A stretch of DNA of 64,000 bases from Leptospira sp. (GTDB lineage Bacteria; Spirochaetota; Leptospiria; Leptospirales; Leptospiraceae), in assembly GCA_027533185.1 (NCBI GenBank), contig JAPZTS010000005.1:1-64000 (forward strand), in the 5' to 3' direction. The stretch's first letter is position 1. Every line of letters begins with the position of its first letter. Both the position numbers and the translations under genes were made by a program. Shown piece by piece: positions 17,449 through 26,550 of the stretch. The notes below the pieces were generated by a model. That model did no database searches, was not told where the DNA came from, and saw only the letters and a program-made list of their open reading frames with translations.

Positions 17449-20400
17449 TTAGTTTAGGCTGGTGGCTTTTTCTAGAAGTTTAGAAAGTTTCACTACATTC
17501 TTATTTTCTGGGTCTATCGCTTGGGCCCTTGTCACGTAGGTCAATGCTCTATCAGTATTTCCCAGCAATCGACTAATGTCCGCTAAATTAATCAAGTTTT
17601 GGAAATTCTCTGAATCATGTTTTAATGCTTCTTGAGCTGCTTTTAAAGCACCTTCATAATTACCCAGCTTCTTTTCTGACATAGCAAGGTAATACCAATA
17701 CTCTCCAGATGCTTCATTTTCTTTTAAAAATTCTGTAAGAACTTTCGAAGCAATGTCATATTCTTTTCCCTTATAACTAACAAGGCCTAAAAATTTATTC
17801 AACTTTTGATTACTTGGGTCACTTAAGAAAGCTTTCTTCATCACGGTGATGGCGCGCTCAATTTCACCATTCTGGTAAAGAACTTTCCCTTCTTCAAATG
17901 CGCCGTTTGTTGTAAGGGCTTCATCCCAGTTATCATCAGTAGCATCAAAGAATTCTGAAACAGGTTGGTTGATTATATCATTTGCTGGTTTTGCCTTTGG
18001 TGTTTGGAGTTTATCACCTTTGAAAACTAAACTCAGCATGGAAATATCGTCCGTAATTTCACCCGCATTTTTAACGAGTCGTTCAATCTCGTAGATATCT
18101 CCATTGGCTTGTTCCACATAACGTAAAACTAAAAATTCATCTTCATTGATTGTACGAACATCTTCGTCAGGCGTAAGATCAATATCATCGCGACCATCGG
18201 AGCCAAGAATAAGTTGGTCACCCGGTTCCAACTGAAAGGTCTGAACCTCAAATGGATACTCAGAATCTAACCCTAACTTTCTAAGCTTCAACTCTTCCTC
18301 GATAAAACTTGCCTTTCCGTCCCGATACAAAATCGTAAATGGGTGCTCAGCATTAAAGTACCAACATTGACCAGTTTCGTCGTCAATAAGCATCACAGTA
18401 GCTGAGATTACCATTGTTCCACTGAACGTTTTGAAGACGGAGTTGACTTCTTCGTATACATCTGTCAGCCATTCTTCAGGTGTACGATTTAGAATACGTT
18501 TGTTTCCAGCGGATCTTGCCATGATCGAATTCATAACAACTCCCATAACTAGGGATCCACCAGCTCCTTGCATGGATTTTCCCATGGCATCTCCGTTCAT
18601 CGCCATTGTATATCTACGAAAATCATCAGGCTTACCGAGTTTTAAGTTACCAGTGATACAAATATCTCCACCTAAATCGCCAGTCTTATTTCGAAATTCG
18701 AAGGTTTTCTTTTGGTGAACAAAAAAATCAGAGGATATGTTACTTGATTTGTTTGCATTAAAAAACAAAGGTTTGGCGAGTAATGAAGTAAGGAAGTAGT
18801 CTCCATCTTGTTGCACCTTCAAACGGTGGATCTCGTCCATTTTTTCTTGTAGTTCTTTTGTTCTTTCTTTTACCTTTTCTTCTAGGTTTTCTGCATAATC
18901 TTGTAATTCTCTCCGTGCATCCCGGATTGAAGTTACCATTCCGTTAAACGATTCCGCGAGATAACCAATTTCATCATTAACGAGAATGGGAACTTCTACT
19001 TCTAAATTGCCCTGATTTACCTTTTCAACACCAGAGAGTAGGGAATAGAGTGGATTGACGAGTGCTGAGCGGAAAAATAATGGGAAAACGACGAGAAGGA
19101 CAAACATCACGATACCAAGAATCACAAGTTCCAATTTTGCGGACTTGTGCATATAGGCTCGGTAGTCTCTATAATTGAAGCCAACTTCGTAATTTATCTT
19201 TTTGATTGGATCATAAGACATATACGCTACATAATGAGATAAACCATCTAAATCTTTTCTGTAGTGGCGTGTGAGATCGGGTTTGAAATAGCGAAAGAAT
19301 TTCAGCATTTCAACCTTCAAATCTTTGCCCGAAATTTCTTTTCCATCCCAATTACAATTATTTACGTGTTTGAGTATCGCATCGCGGAAACTATCAACAT
19401 TTTTAACCTTTTGTATATAAGACATTCCTTCTTCGCAAAATCTTTCAGGTAAGATATCTGATAGTTTGTTAGTATTGATAAATGTTCTTTTATTTAATTT
19501 TTCTATGAGTTTCTGTGTTTCGGCCTTTAACTCTTCTGATTCTAATTCTTTATTTTCATCTAAAAACTGAACGATTGCGTCCTTGTAACCTGCAAAGTAG
19601 TAAGGGGTCTTGTCAAGTAACGAAAGTAAGTTAGAACGATAGTTTTCCGTTTTTAAATTTACTAATTCAGAATACAGAGACGTATTGTATAGGTCGGCTA
19701 CAACTAATGGAAGGTCTAAGCTTACCTCTTTAGGAAGGTAATGCTTTCGAATCGTCTGGTTATTCATATCATAATCAATGATAAATAAGATATCTTTTGA
19801 ACGTTCCCCACCTTCAACCGCTCGCAATGTTTTTTGAATTGCCGTACTGTCGAATGCATTTTCTTTCTCTTGGTCTACGATATAGGAGAAAGCCTGCATG
19901 ATAACCAGAATGGTCACAAAAGAAATACCCACAATTTTAACCATAAATGTGGTTCGTTCTTTGCTGCTATTGATGAAAGTAATTGTAATAACAAAAAAGG
20001 CAAAAGTAAAAAGTAAAACGAGTGAGGTAAGATAGGTAGATCTTTCCATGGCCCCATCTCTACTCATAACATTTGAAATGTTAGGAATAACTGCTGCCAA
20101 AAGTCCAGCTAACGCAAGTATGGTTAGAGCTCTTCGTTTTCCCTTCCCCATATGCATAATTCTATAGAGGGGCATCAGGACAAACCCAAAGAGAGAATAC
20201 ACCATAATAAAGATTCCGAGTAAACGGCTCGCACCCTCAGAGTTGAAATCCCAATGGTGGGCGGTAAAATGGTATTTCTTTTCGCCGTTAGAAACGTTGA
20301 TCAAAAACCAAGCAACTACAACTAGAGCGACTGCGTACATTATGTACATGATAATAGTTGCAATTTTAGGATCTTCGTCCTCAGGAAATCGAAAGAAAAA

Positions 20401-20676
20401 CTGACCAAAATGAGTGATCCCAAAAAGGATGAGACCACCTGTGAGCCAACGGTGGTAAGCCGCAATTGGATGGTAGTAAAAAGCACCGATTAGATACCCC
20501 AATTGGAAAAGGCATAAAAAAGTACAGGCAAGCGCTAAGTGTTTCGTGGATGCTGTTTTATCTTTTAGGGAAAAGAAGAATGTAGAGAGTACGGCAAGGA
20601 GAACTGTTACGATTAAACTTCCGAATGTGTAGTAGTTTGTGAGTATATGTTGTATGGAAATTGTGCTTTCACTCAT
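17449..20676 (-). CDS. Large membrane SpoIIE-type serine/threonine phosphatase with HAMP and TPR domains
   Basis: 1075 residues. About eight transmembrane helices occupy residues 15-265 (a sensor-kinase-like 7TM module), then a soluble sensor region 265-510, a further helix near 512-532, a HAMP domain to about 590, and a coiled coil (590-640). The PP2C/SpoIIE domain (about 665-860) keeps 'GDLGGDICI', 'NGDAMGKSMQGAGG' and 'GSDGRDDIDL', so it should bind metal and be active. TPR repeats follow (about 930-1070). It is probably a stress or motility signalling phosphatase acting on an anti-sigma-antagonist-like partner, which is not in view. It stands alone and is followed by a strong hairpin. Confidence 0.85.
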   Translation of the reverse strand: MSESTISIQHILTNYYTFGSLIVTVLLAVLSTFFFSLKDKTASTKHLALACTFLCLFQLGYLIGAFYYHPIAAYHRWLTGGLILFGITHFGQFFFRFPEDEDPKIATIIMYIMYAVALVVVAWFLINVSNGEKKYHFTAHHWDFNSEGASRLLGIFIMVYSLFGFVLMPLYRIMHMGKGKRRALTILALAGLLAAVIPNISNVMSRDGAMERSTYLTSLVLLFTFAFFVITITFINSSKERTTFMVKIVGISFVTILVIMQAFSYIVDQEKENAFDSTAIQKTLRAVEGGERSKDILFIIDYDMNNQTIRKHYLPKEVSLDLPLVVADLYNTSLYSELVNLKTENYRSNLLSLLDKTPYYFAGYKDAIVQFLDENKELESEELKAETQKLIEKLNKRTFINTNKLSDILPERFCEEGMSYIQKVKNVDSFRDAILKHVNNCNWDGKEISGKDLKVEMLKFFRYFKPDLTRHYRKDLDGLSHYVAYMSYDPIKKINYEVGFNYRDYRAYMHKSAKLELVILGIVMFVLLVVFPLFFRSALVNPLYSLLSGVEKVNQGNLEVEVPILVNDEIGYLAESFNGMVTSIRDARRELQDYAENLEEKVKERTKELQEKMDEIHRLKVQQDGDYFLTSLLAKPLFFNANKSSNISSDFFVHQKKTFEFRNKTGDLGGDICITGNLKLGKPDDFRRYTMAMNGDAMGKSMQGAGGSLVMGVVMNSIMARSAGNKRILNRTPEEWLTDVYEEVNSVFKTFSGTMVISATVMLIDDETGQCWYFNAEHPFTILYRDGKASFIEEELKLRKLGLDSEYPFEVQTFQLEPGDQLILGSDGRDDIDLTPDEDVRTINEDEFLVLRYVEQANGDIYEIERLVKNAGEITDDISMLSLVFKGDKLQTPKAKPANDIINQPVSEFFDATDDNWDEALTTNGAFEEGKVLYQNGEIERAITVMKKAFLSDPSNQKLNKFLGLVSYKGKEYDIASKVLTEFLKENEASGEYWYYLAMSEKKLGNYEGALKAAQEALKHDSENFQNLINLADISRLLGNTDRALTYVTRAQAIDPENKNVVKLSKLLEKATSLN

Positions 20677-20817
20677 AAGGTTTTCTGGTAGGTAATTTAA
20701 TACGAAATCGTAACAAGGGAAAATCTGAAATCAATTCATTTTCACCTTTCTTCGTGCAAATCTGCGCCGTTTCGACACAGATTTGAACTTTGGTGGGGAA
20801 GAAATTTTACTCGGCGA

Positions 20818-21699
20818 TTATTTATTTACTATAAAACAATCGATCCCATCGTATTTCATTTTCGACTTTAATGATTCTGCTTTTGCGCGGTCAGAAAAAT
20901 CTCCAACTTGAACAACAAACTTACCTTCTCTTGTTGTTACAAAAACGGATTGTTTGTACTCAGATTTCATTGTTTCCTGAAACTTCATCGCCCTTTCTTG
21001 TTCTTTGAAGACTCCAACCTGAACAGTGTACCCTTTTGGTCCAACCGACTGTTTCCCGTTTCCCGGCTTTACTGGTGTTAGTTTTTCAGGTTTACCAGGT
21101 GCATCATCTAAAAGATCAGAATCGTCGAGATCGTCGGCATTTAAATCCTCATCTCCTTTTTTGAGGACAGTGATTCCCACTTTCGTAATTCCTTTATCTT
21201 TGAATTCGAGGAGTTCTGCTGTTTTTTCGGATACGTCGACAATACGTTCTTCCACAAATGGACCACGGTCATTGATTCTAACTACTGCTTCCTTTTGGTT
21301 GTCCAAGTTTTGGATTTTTACTACGGAACCAAGTGGAAGGCTTCGGTGCGCACCGGTCATCTTCATTCGATCAAACGGTTCTCCGGAAGCTGTGGGGCGA
21401 CCTTGGAATTTTTGTCCATACCAAGAGGAAAGTCCAACTTCGTCAAAATTCGCAGTAGGTTTCTTCTCTGGGAGTGGAGCAACTGTTTTCGATTTTGACG
21501 TAGAGTCCAGATCATCTAAGATCGATTTCGCAACTGGATCATCGTTTTTTGCAAGATCACCTGTGCTTCTAGATTTTTGAGACCTTTCAAAGAAAATATC
21601 TTCTGGATCACCTGAGGCGCTGTAGTTTCTGCGTGTAGCATCAGCAGAGGAACAGGTGATGATCAAACTGAGGATGGATAAGAATAAAAGTCTTTGCAT
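20818..21699 (-). CDS. rlpA: RlpA-like septal lytic transglycosylase, lipoprotein
   Basis: 293 residues from the ATG at 21697-21699, which has a clear AAGGGGGAAG ribosome site; the frame runs 17 codons further upstream without need. Signal and lipobox end at C16 (LIITC). After a disordered, charged linker comes the double-psi beta-barrel domain (about 85-180): 'GLSSWYGQKFQGRPTASGEPFD', 'MTGAHRSLPLGS', 'VRINDRGPFVEERIVDVS'. The C-terminal 75 residues form a SPOR domain ('GYTVQVGVFKEQERA', 'FVVQVGDFSDRAKAES') that binds denuded peptidoglycan. Such proteins cleave naked glycan strands at the septum. The lipid anchor and periplasmic location fit. Confidence 0.9.
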   Translation of the reverse strand: MQRLLFLSILSLIITCSSADATRRNYSASGDPEDIFFERSQKSRSTGDLAKNDDPVAKSILDDLDSTSKSKTVAPLPEKKPTANFDEVGLSSWYGQKFQGRPTASGEPFDRMKMTGAHRSLPLGSVVKIQNLDNQKEAVVRINDRGPFVEERIVDVSEKTAELLEFKDKGITKVGITVLKKGDEDLNADDLDDSDLLDDAPGKPEKLTPVKPGNGKQSVGPKGYTVQVGVFKEQERAMKFQETMKSEYKQSVFVTTREGKFVVQVGDFSDRAKAESLKSKMKYDGIDCFIVNK

Positions 21700-21808
21700 G
21701 ACTTCCCCCTTCTTTTGGATTCTTAGTTTTCTCATCGGAACTTTTTCCAAGGAACACCAGATTTTTTAGGCGAGAACCAAAATAGTTTCGATAATTCCCA
21801 AAGGGACT

Positions 21809-22699
21809 ATGGAAATTCCGAATCTTTTTAATGAAGCAGTGAAACAGGAGCGGTCTGGCGATGTTGAATCTGCTAAAAAGTCATATAAGGCAATTTTAGA
21901 GGCGGACCCTAATTACCATCTCGCCTATCAAAACTTAGGTGTAATTAGTGCACGGGAAGGAAATCATTCGGATGCCGTTTACTATTTTACGAAGGCATTT
22001 CAGCTAAATGAAAACATTAAAAATTGTTATAATTTAGCGGTATCGCTATACAGAAAGGGCGAACTTGAAAAGTCCGTAAACTTCTTAAAACAAACTCTTA
22101 CTTATGAAAAGAAATTTATTTCGGCCCATCTTTTACTTGCTCAAATCTATCAAAAGTTAGGGAACGATGAGAAAACAGAAATTTACTTAAATAATGTAAT
22201 TAAAATTGAATCAAATCACAAGTCAGCGTTAGGAGGACTTGCTATGTTCTATTACGAAAGGAGTCGTTACCCAGAAAGTTTGAAAATGATTGAAAGATAT
22301 CTGGTTTTGTATCCAGGCAATACTCAATTGAGGGTCATCCAATCTGAAATACTTGCAAAACAGGGAAATTTTAAAGCAAGTGCAAACTTGTTAGTGGATA
22401 TGGTAAAAACGGATACAGGTTTTACTAACTTTAATGAAACACTTAGTTCCGCTTGGAAAGAAGAGGATGAGATTGTAAAGGAAAGTCTGGAGCGAATCCA
22501 AACTAAGGCGAAGAAGAAATTAAAAGAGTTTCAAACAAAACTAGAACTCTCGAAAGAGAATCCGGAAGAGTTTTCCCCGCCCGAACCGCAAGATGCTTTG
22601 GACTTAAGCTTACTCTATCTTTTCAACGGGAATCCAGAAAAAGCGATGCAATATTTAGTTTTTGCACAAAAGATCAAGGAAAACACTGGCGAAAGTTAG
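21809..22699 (+). CDS. Tetratricopeptide-repeat protein
   Basis: 296 residues, cytoplasmic by the absence of a signal peptide. TPR units are readable from residue 3 onwards ('NEAVKQERSGDVESAKKSYKAILEADPNYHLAY', 'LGVISAREGNHSDAVYYF...') for about six repeats to residue 200, then a charged helical linker and a final TPR-like hairpin. Likely a protein-protein scaffold. The next gene, also TPR-rich and a lipoprotein, follows after nine bases, so they probably form an operon. Confidence 0.8.
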   Translation: MEIPNLFNEAVKQERSGDVESAKKSYKAILEADPNYHLAYQNLGVISAREGNHSDAVYYFTKAFQLNENIKNCYNLAVSLYRKGELEKSVNFLKQTLTYEKKFISAHLLLAQIYQKLGNDEKTEIYLNNVIKIESNHKSALGGLAMFYYERSRYPESLKMIERYLVLYPGNTQLRVIQSEILAKQGNFKASANLLVDMVKTDTGFTNFNETLSSAWKEEDEIVKESLERIQTKAKKKLKEFQTKLELSKENPEEFSPPEPQDALDLSLLYLFNGNPEKAMQYLVFAQKIKENTGES

Positions 22700-22708
22700 G
22701 CATAATTT

Positions 22709-23629
22709 TTGGAATCAGTGAAACACATCCTAGTTTTTTGTTTAGTTGGACTCACTCTGATCAAATGTAGTTATCCGATTCCGAAACAGGACATTTTGGA
22801 GAGTGATACACAATTTCTCTCTATTCCTGGATCAAATGAGAGCCATTGTAACGAAATTTCAATCCAACTCTCCCGCGCAGCCAAATTGGATTTGGCAGAA
22901 AGTTCTTGGGATGAATGTATCGAAAAATTCACCAATGAAAAAATTATTCACCTAAATCGACTTAGGTTCTATTTTTTACTCGAAGAATACGAGTACTTTA
23001 AAGCGAAAATCGTCAAACAATCCCCCTCCAAAAACTCTATCCTGTATCAATCTATTTTAGAAGAACTCATGAAAACGAATCGTATTGAAGAACGAGTCGT
23101 ATTATTGGATGGGTTAAGCAGAGTGAAAGGTTGGGAACTTTTTGCCTATGAGGAGTTAGCGTTCTACTATTTGCAGTTAGGTAATTTTGATTTTGCAGAA
23201 AACTATTTCAACTTGATCTTAGAAGTAAATTCTTTTCATGAAAATGCTTTGTATGGAATGATGGATATTCAAATCCGAAAAGAAAAATGGAGTTCTGTTT
23301 TGGATTATGCAAAGTCTGTAAAGCTCTCTGCGACAAAGAATAAAGAATACTCTTATTATTTTTTAAAAGCAAATTATGAATTGGGTCATTATGAAGAAGC
23401 TCTTAAGTGGGCCGAATCCGCAAGTAGTGCAGAAAAATCGGAAATTCAATTTTTAGAAGTATGGCGTGATGTACTTTTGGTTTTGTATGATGATCCGAAT
23501 TGGAATAAGTTGCTGCCATACTATCGAAAAGCAATAGAACGAGGTTATATCGTTCCTGAGTCTGTTTTTTTCCCAACGTTGGACAACAGAGGAAAACAAG
23601 AACGAAAGGGACTCCGATCCGGTCGCTAG
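22709..23629 (+). CDS. TPR-containing lipoprotein
   Basis: 306 residues from a TTG start (GTG three codons later is equally possible). Signal peptide and lipobox end at C20 (LTLIKC-SYP). The mature protein is helical with TPR-like pairs, for example 'LAFYYLQLGNFDFAENYFNLILEVN' and 'KANYELGHYEEALKWAESA'. It is probably membrane-anchored in the periplasm. It directly follows the cytoplasmic TPR gene and converges with folP, the two stops overlapping by four bases. Confidence 0.75.
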   Translation: MESVKHILVFCLVGLTLIKCSYPIPKQDILESDTQFLSIPGSNESHCNEISIQLSRAAKLDLAESSWDECIEKFTNEKIIHLNRLRFYFLLEEYEYFKAKIVKQSPSKNSILYQSILEELMKTNRIEERVVLLDGLSRVKGWELFAYEELAFYYLQLGNFDFAENYFNLILEVNSFHENALYGMMDIQIRKEKWSSVLDYAKSVKLSATKNKEYSYYFLKANYELGHYEEALKWAESASSAEKSEIQFLEVWRDVLLVLYDDPNWNKLLPYYRKAIERGYIVPESVFFPTLDNRGKQERKGLRSGR

Positions 23630-24438
23630 TTTCCTCTACAAAGACTCCAAATCCGTTCTGCTTGGCGTAGCTTGAGTACATCGTGAGTACGAATCCAGGG
23701 AATTTTTTTATCTAACAAATAGATCTCGCAGGCAAGTGTGATTCCGTCTCGTTTGTCGACAGGAACACCACCCAGAGAATTTCCTAAAAAAGATTTTCTT
23801 GAAACACTTACCATTAAATTAGGAAATTCTAATCTTAAAAGGTTCAATTCCTGTAATACGTAGAAAGAAACAGACGGGTCTGGGCTCAGAAAAAAACCCA
23901 TTCCAGGATCGAAATACATTGCTGTTTCTGGAATTCCCCAGCTAATGAGTTCCGATCTTCTATCTCTAAAAAAAGTTTGGATTTTTTTTAATGCATTCTC
24001 CTTTGTTAAATTACTCTCTTTTTGCGCCATAAATCCGTTATGCGAATGCATTATAACTAATTTTGTTTCTTTTTTTGTGGAAAAATGATCTTTCCAAAAT
24101 TTTGGATCTTGGTTTTGGGTAAATCCAGTAATGTCATTGATGACACGGACGCCTGCGTCCAGAGCCCGGATTTGGACCGAAGCTCGGAAGCTATCTAAGC
24201 TCAAACGAACACCGGCTTTTACAAAATATCGAATGGGATCAGAAACCCTTTGCCATTCTAATTCTTCGGAAACAAGCTGTGAATCTATATTCGAAGACTG
24301 CCCTGAGACTTCTAAGTAGTCCGCACCTTCCTGTAAGAGAGACTTTCCTTTTTCGATGGCAGCCTCCTTGGAGACGTACTTTCCTCCATCACTGAAACTA
24401 TCATCCGTGAGGTTTAAGATTCCAAAAAGTTCTGCCAT
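23626..24438 (-). CDS. folP: Dihydropteroate synthase
   Basis: 270 residues of the TIM-barrel folate enzyme that joins p-aminobenzoate to 6-hydroxymethyl-dihydropterin diphosphate, the target of sulfonamides. Signature 'GILNLTDDSFSDGGKY' (6-21), 'GADYLEVSGQSS' (first pterin loop variant), 'INDITGF' near 100, 'FDPGMGFF' near 175-182 and 'VSVSRKSFLG' near 210. The 'LEVSGQSSN' at 41-49 differs from the common 'DIGGESTRPG' loop, so the loop-2 residues are unusual but placed as expected. Divergent from the OmpA-like gene. Confidence 0.88.
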   Translation of the reverse strand: MAELFGILNLTDDSFSDGGKYVSKEAAIEKGKSLLQEGADYLEVSGQSSNIDSQLVSEELEWQRVSDPIRYFVKAGVRLSLDSFRASVQIRALDAGVRVINDITGFTQNQDPKFWKDHFSTKKETKLVIMHSHNGFMAQKESNLTKENALKKIQTFFRDRRSELISWGIPETAMYFDPGMGFFLSPDPSVSFYVLQELNLLRLEFPNLMVSVSRKSFLGNSLGGVPVDKRDGITLACEIYLLDKKIPWIRTHDVLKLRQAERIWSLCRGN

Positions 24439-24530
24439 TAGAGTTAGGGAGCCACAGGTTAAGGCGCGCTCAAGCCTATTTTTTACCTTGGCATATTTTT
24501 GTACTTCGCCGATATATTAGAGAGACGGGC

Positions 24531-26549
24531 ATGAAAAAATTTATTACGACATTTCTATTCTTAGTGATCCCTATTTTGTCAGAGCCTCTTCCTCGGATAA
24601 AAGATTCACGTTTTACTCAGCCCTTAAACACTCAAAATGTTGAATACAATCCCATTATATCTCCCTCTGGAAAGTATCTAGTCTTTCAATCAAACCGACC
24701 AGGAGGGGAAGGGGGGATGGATATTTGGATCTCGGAGAACCAAAGTTTTCCTGATCGTATGAAACTACCGGTTTGGTCGCCCCCTAAGAACTTTAGAGAA
24801 TTGAACTCTCCTAACTTTGAAGGAATGTTTAGCATTCTCTTCGATGAGGCAGAAAAACCCTACGAACTCTATTTTACTTCTGTCAGAGAAACGTCAGCTA
24901 TCGACCCAAAGAAAACTAGAGAAGGGTATGACGGGTTGAATATCTATTATACTAAAATTAATCCGAGAACAGGACTTTGGTCTGTGCCTATTCACTTAAA
25001 TGAAGTAAATACAAACTTTGATGATAAGATGCCAGCCATATCGCCTGATGGATGTTCAATGGTTTTTTCATCCAATCGACCAGGTGGATTTGGAGGTTTT
25101 GATCTTTGGATAAGCCATAGAATACCTGCAACAAAAGATCAAGCTCCGACTACAAACCCAGATAAACCTAAAATTATGTGTAGAGATGGGATTTGGCAAA
25201 AACCCATCTCTGCCGGAACCATTGTGAACTCTACTGAAGACGAAATCAGTCCTTCTTTCCACTGGGATGGAAACAGAGTTTATTTCAGTTCGAACGGGAA
25301 GGATAAAAATAAAAAATTCAGTTTTTATTACACAGAATACAGTCCCCTAGAAAATAGTTTTAGTTTGCCCATTTTATTGGGGTCTCCATTTAACACCAAA
25401 CAAGCGCTAGCTTCCGACAGCACTGGATATCCCTTTGATACACCTTCGGATTATTCGACATATAGTCTCTGGGAAGAAAGTGACAACGAAGGAATTTCCG
25501 TTACACATGATGACTTGTGGTATTATTTTGCATCGAATCGACCGGGAGGTGAAGGTCAATTCGATATCTATAGGACAATGGTTCCTGAGGACTTGCGAAA
25601 GACTTATGAATTTGTTTTCCGTGGACTCGTATTAGATGGATCGGAGGCAATCATGATAGGCTTAGATTCCACCTTAAAAATTTATGATGATACCAAACCC
25701 ATTCAAATCATTACCTCCAAACGAATCGGTGGCGATTTGTCAGTTTCTGATATGGAAAACTTTCGAACTACAATCAAAACAGGAAAACTCTATAGGGTCG
25801 AAGTTTCATCACCTGGTTTTCATCCGACAGAAATTTTATTAGATTTGCGTGGCAATATCGGAAAAGAGAAGGAACAGTATTCCAGGATTGTCTTATTGCC
25901 GATTCGGCCAGAAAAAATAGATCGCCCTGACAAAACTATTTCTGGAATCCGATTTTTAGTGAAGGATAAAAAGACAAATTTGATAATTCCAAACGCTCAA
26001 CTTGTTTATTTTGATGATGGAACACGGAAAGGTAAGTTAATCGAATCAAAGGATGGCAGGTTCGACATAAAAGAAAAATTGACTTTGGATTTCGAAATAC
26101 TAGCTCGGGCTAGAGGATATAAGGAAGAAACCTTCATCTTCGAGAAAAAACAAATTTCCGAAATAGAAGGAAAAGAGACTATTATTTATCTCAGAAATCT
26201 AAATGATTTTGATAATCTATACAATACAGTAATTTATTTCCCATTCAATGAACGAGATTTAAGTGATGATGATAAGAAGAAGTTGGATATACTTGCTAAT
26301 TTTCTGATCCAAAATAAAAACGAAAAAATTGAGATCGGTGGTCACACTGACAATGTTGGAAATAAGGAATACAATATCACTTTGAGTGAAGATAGAGCGT
26401 TTGCAGTTTACCAGTACTTAAGAATCAAGATGGTTCCAAAAGAACAAATGAAAGTGCAGGCATATTACTATTCTCAACCAATGGCAGATAATGAAACAGA
26501 AGATGGTAGAGCAAAAAATCGCAGAGTGAATTTTAAAAAGATAGATTGA
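24531..26549 (+). CDS. OmpA-family protein with PD40 beta-propeller repeats
   Basis: 672 residues with a signal peptide (cut near SEPLPR, residue 18). Residues about 40-340 hold repeated PD40 blades with 'ISPSGKYLVFQSNRPGG', 'ISPDGCSMVFSSNRPGG' and 'FHWDGNRVYFSSNG' units and a last 'YYFASNRPGGEGQFDIY', i.e. a TolB-like propeller. A carboxypeptidase-regulatory-like beta domain follows (about 470-550). The C-terminal OmpA domain (about 560-672) has 'GGHTDNVGNKEYNITLSEDRA' and 'RAKNRRVNF', the peptidoglycan-binding motif. It probably links the outer membrane to the cell wall. The downstream DUF1577 gene starts one base later. Confidence 0.87.
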   Translation: MKKFITTFLFLVIPILSEPLPRIKDSRFTQPLNTQNVEYNPIISPSGKYLVFQSNRPGGEGGMDIWISENQSFPDRMKLPVWSPPKNFRELNSPNFEGMFSILFDEAEKPYELYFTSVRETSAIDPKKTREGYDGLNIYYTKINPRTGLWSVPIHLNEVNTNFDDKMPAISPDGCSMVFSSNRPGGFGGFDLWISHRIPATKDQAPTTNPDKPKIMCRDGIWQKPISAGTIVNSTEDEISPSFHWDGNRVYFSSNGKDKNKKFSFYYTEYSPLENSFSLPILLGSPFNTKQALASDSTGYPFDTPSDYSTYSLWEESDNEGISVTHDDLWYYFASNRPGGEGQFDIYRTMVPEDLRKTYEFVFRGLVLDGSEAIMIGLDSTLKIYDDTKPIQIITSKRIGGDLSVSDMENFRTTIKTGKLYRVEVSSPGFHPTEILLDLRGNIGKEKEQYSRIVLLPIRPEKIDRPDKTISGIRFLVKDKKTNLIIPNAQLVYFDDGTRKGKLIESKDGRFDIKEKLTLDFEILARARGYKEETFIFEKKQISEIEGKETIIYLRNLNDFDNLYNTVIYFPFNERDLSDDDKKKLDILANFLIQNKNEKIEIGGHTDNVGNKEYNITLSEDRAFAVYQYLRIKMVPKEQMKVQAYYYSQPMADNETEDGRAKNRRVNFKKID

Positions 26550-26550
26550 A

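Noticed and set aside
20757..20785. CAAATCTG/CAGATTTG inverted repeat between rlpA and the large phosphatase gene
   Set aside because: An 8-bp stem with a 13-base loop and no T-run; too weak to call a terminator or operator.
21026..21580. 184-residue plus-strand ORF opposite rlpA
   Set aside because: It lies antisense to a clearly identified gene; its serine/phenylalanine-rich composition is typical of a shadow frame.
24489..24505. TGGCAT...TTGT sigma-54-like sequence ahead of the OmpA-like gene
   Set aside because: The invariant GC at -12 is GT here, and no activator gene lies nearby.
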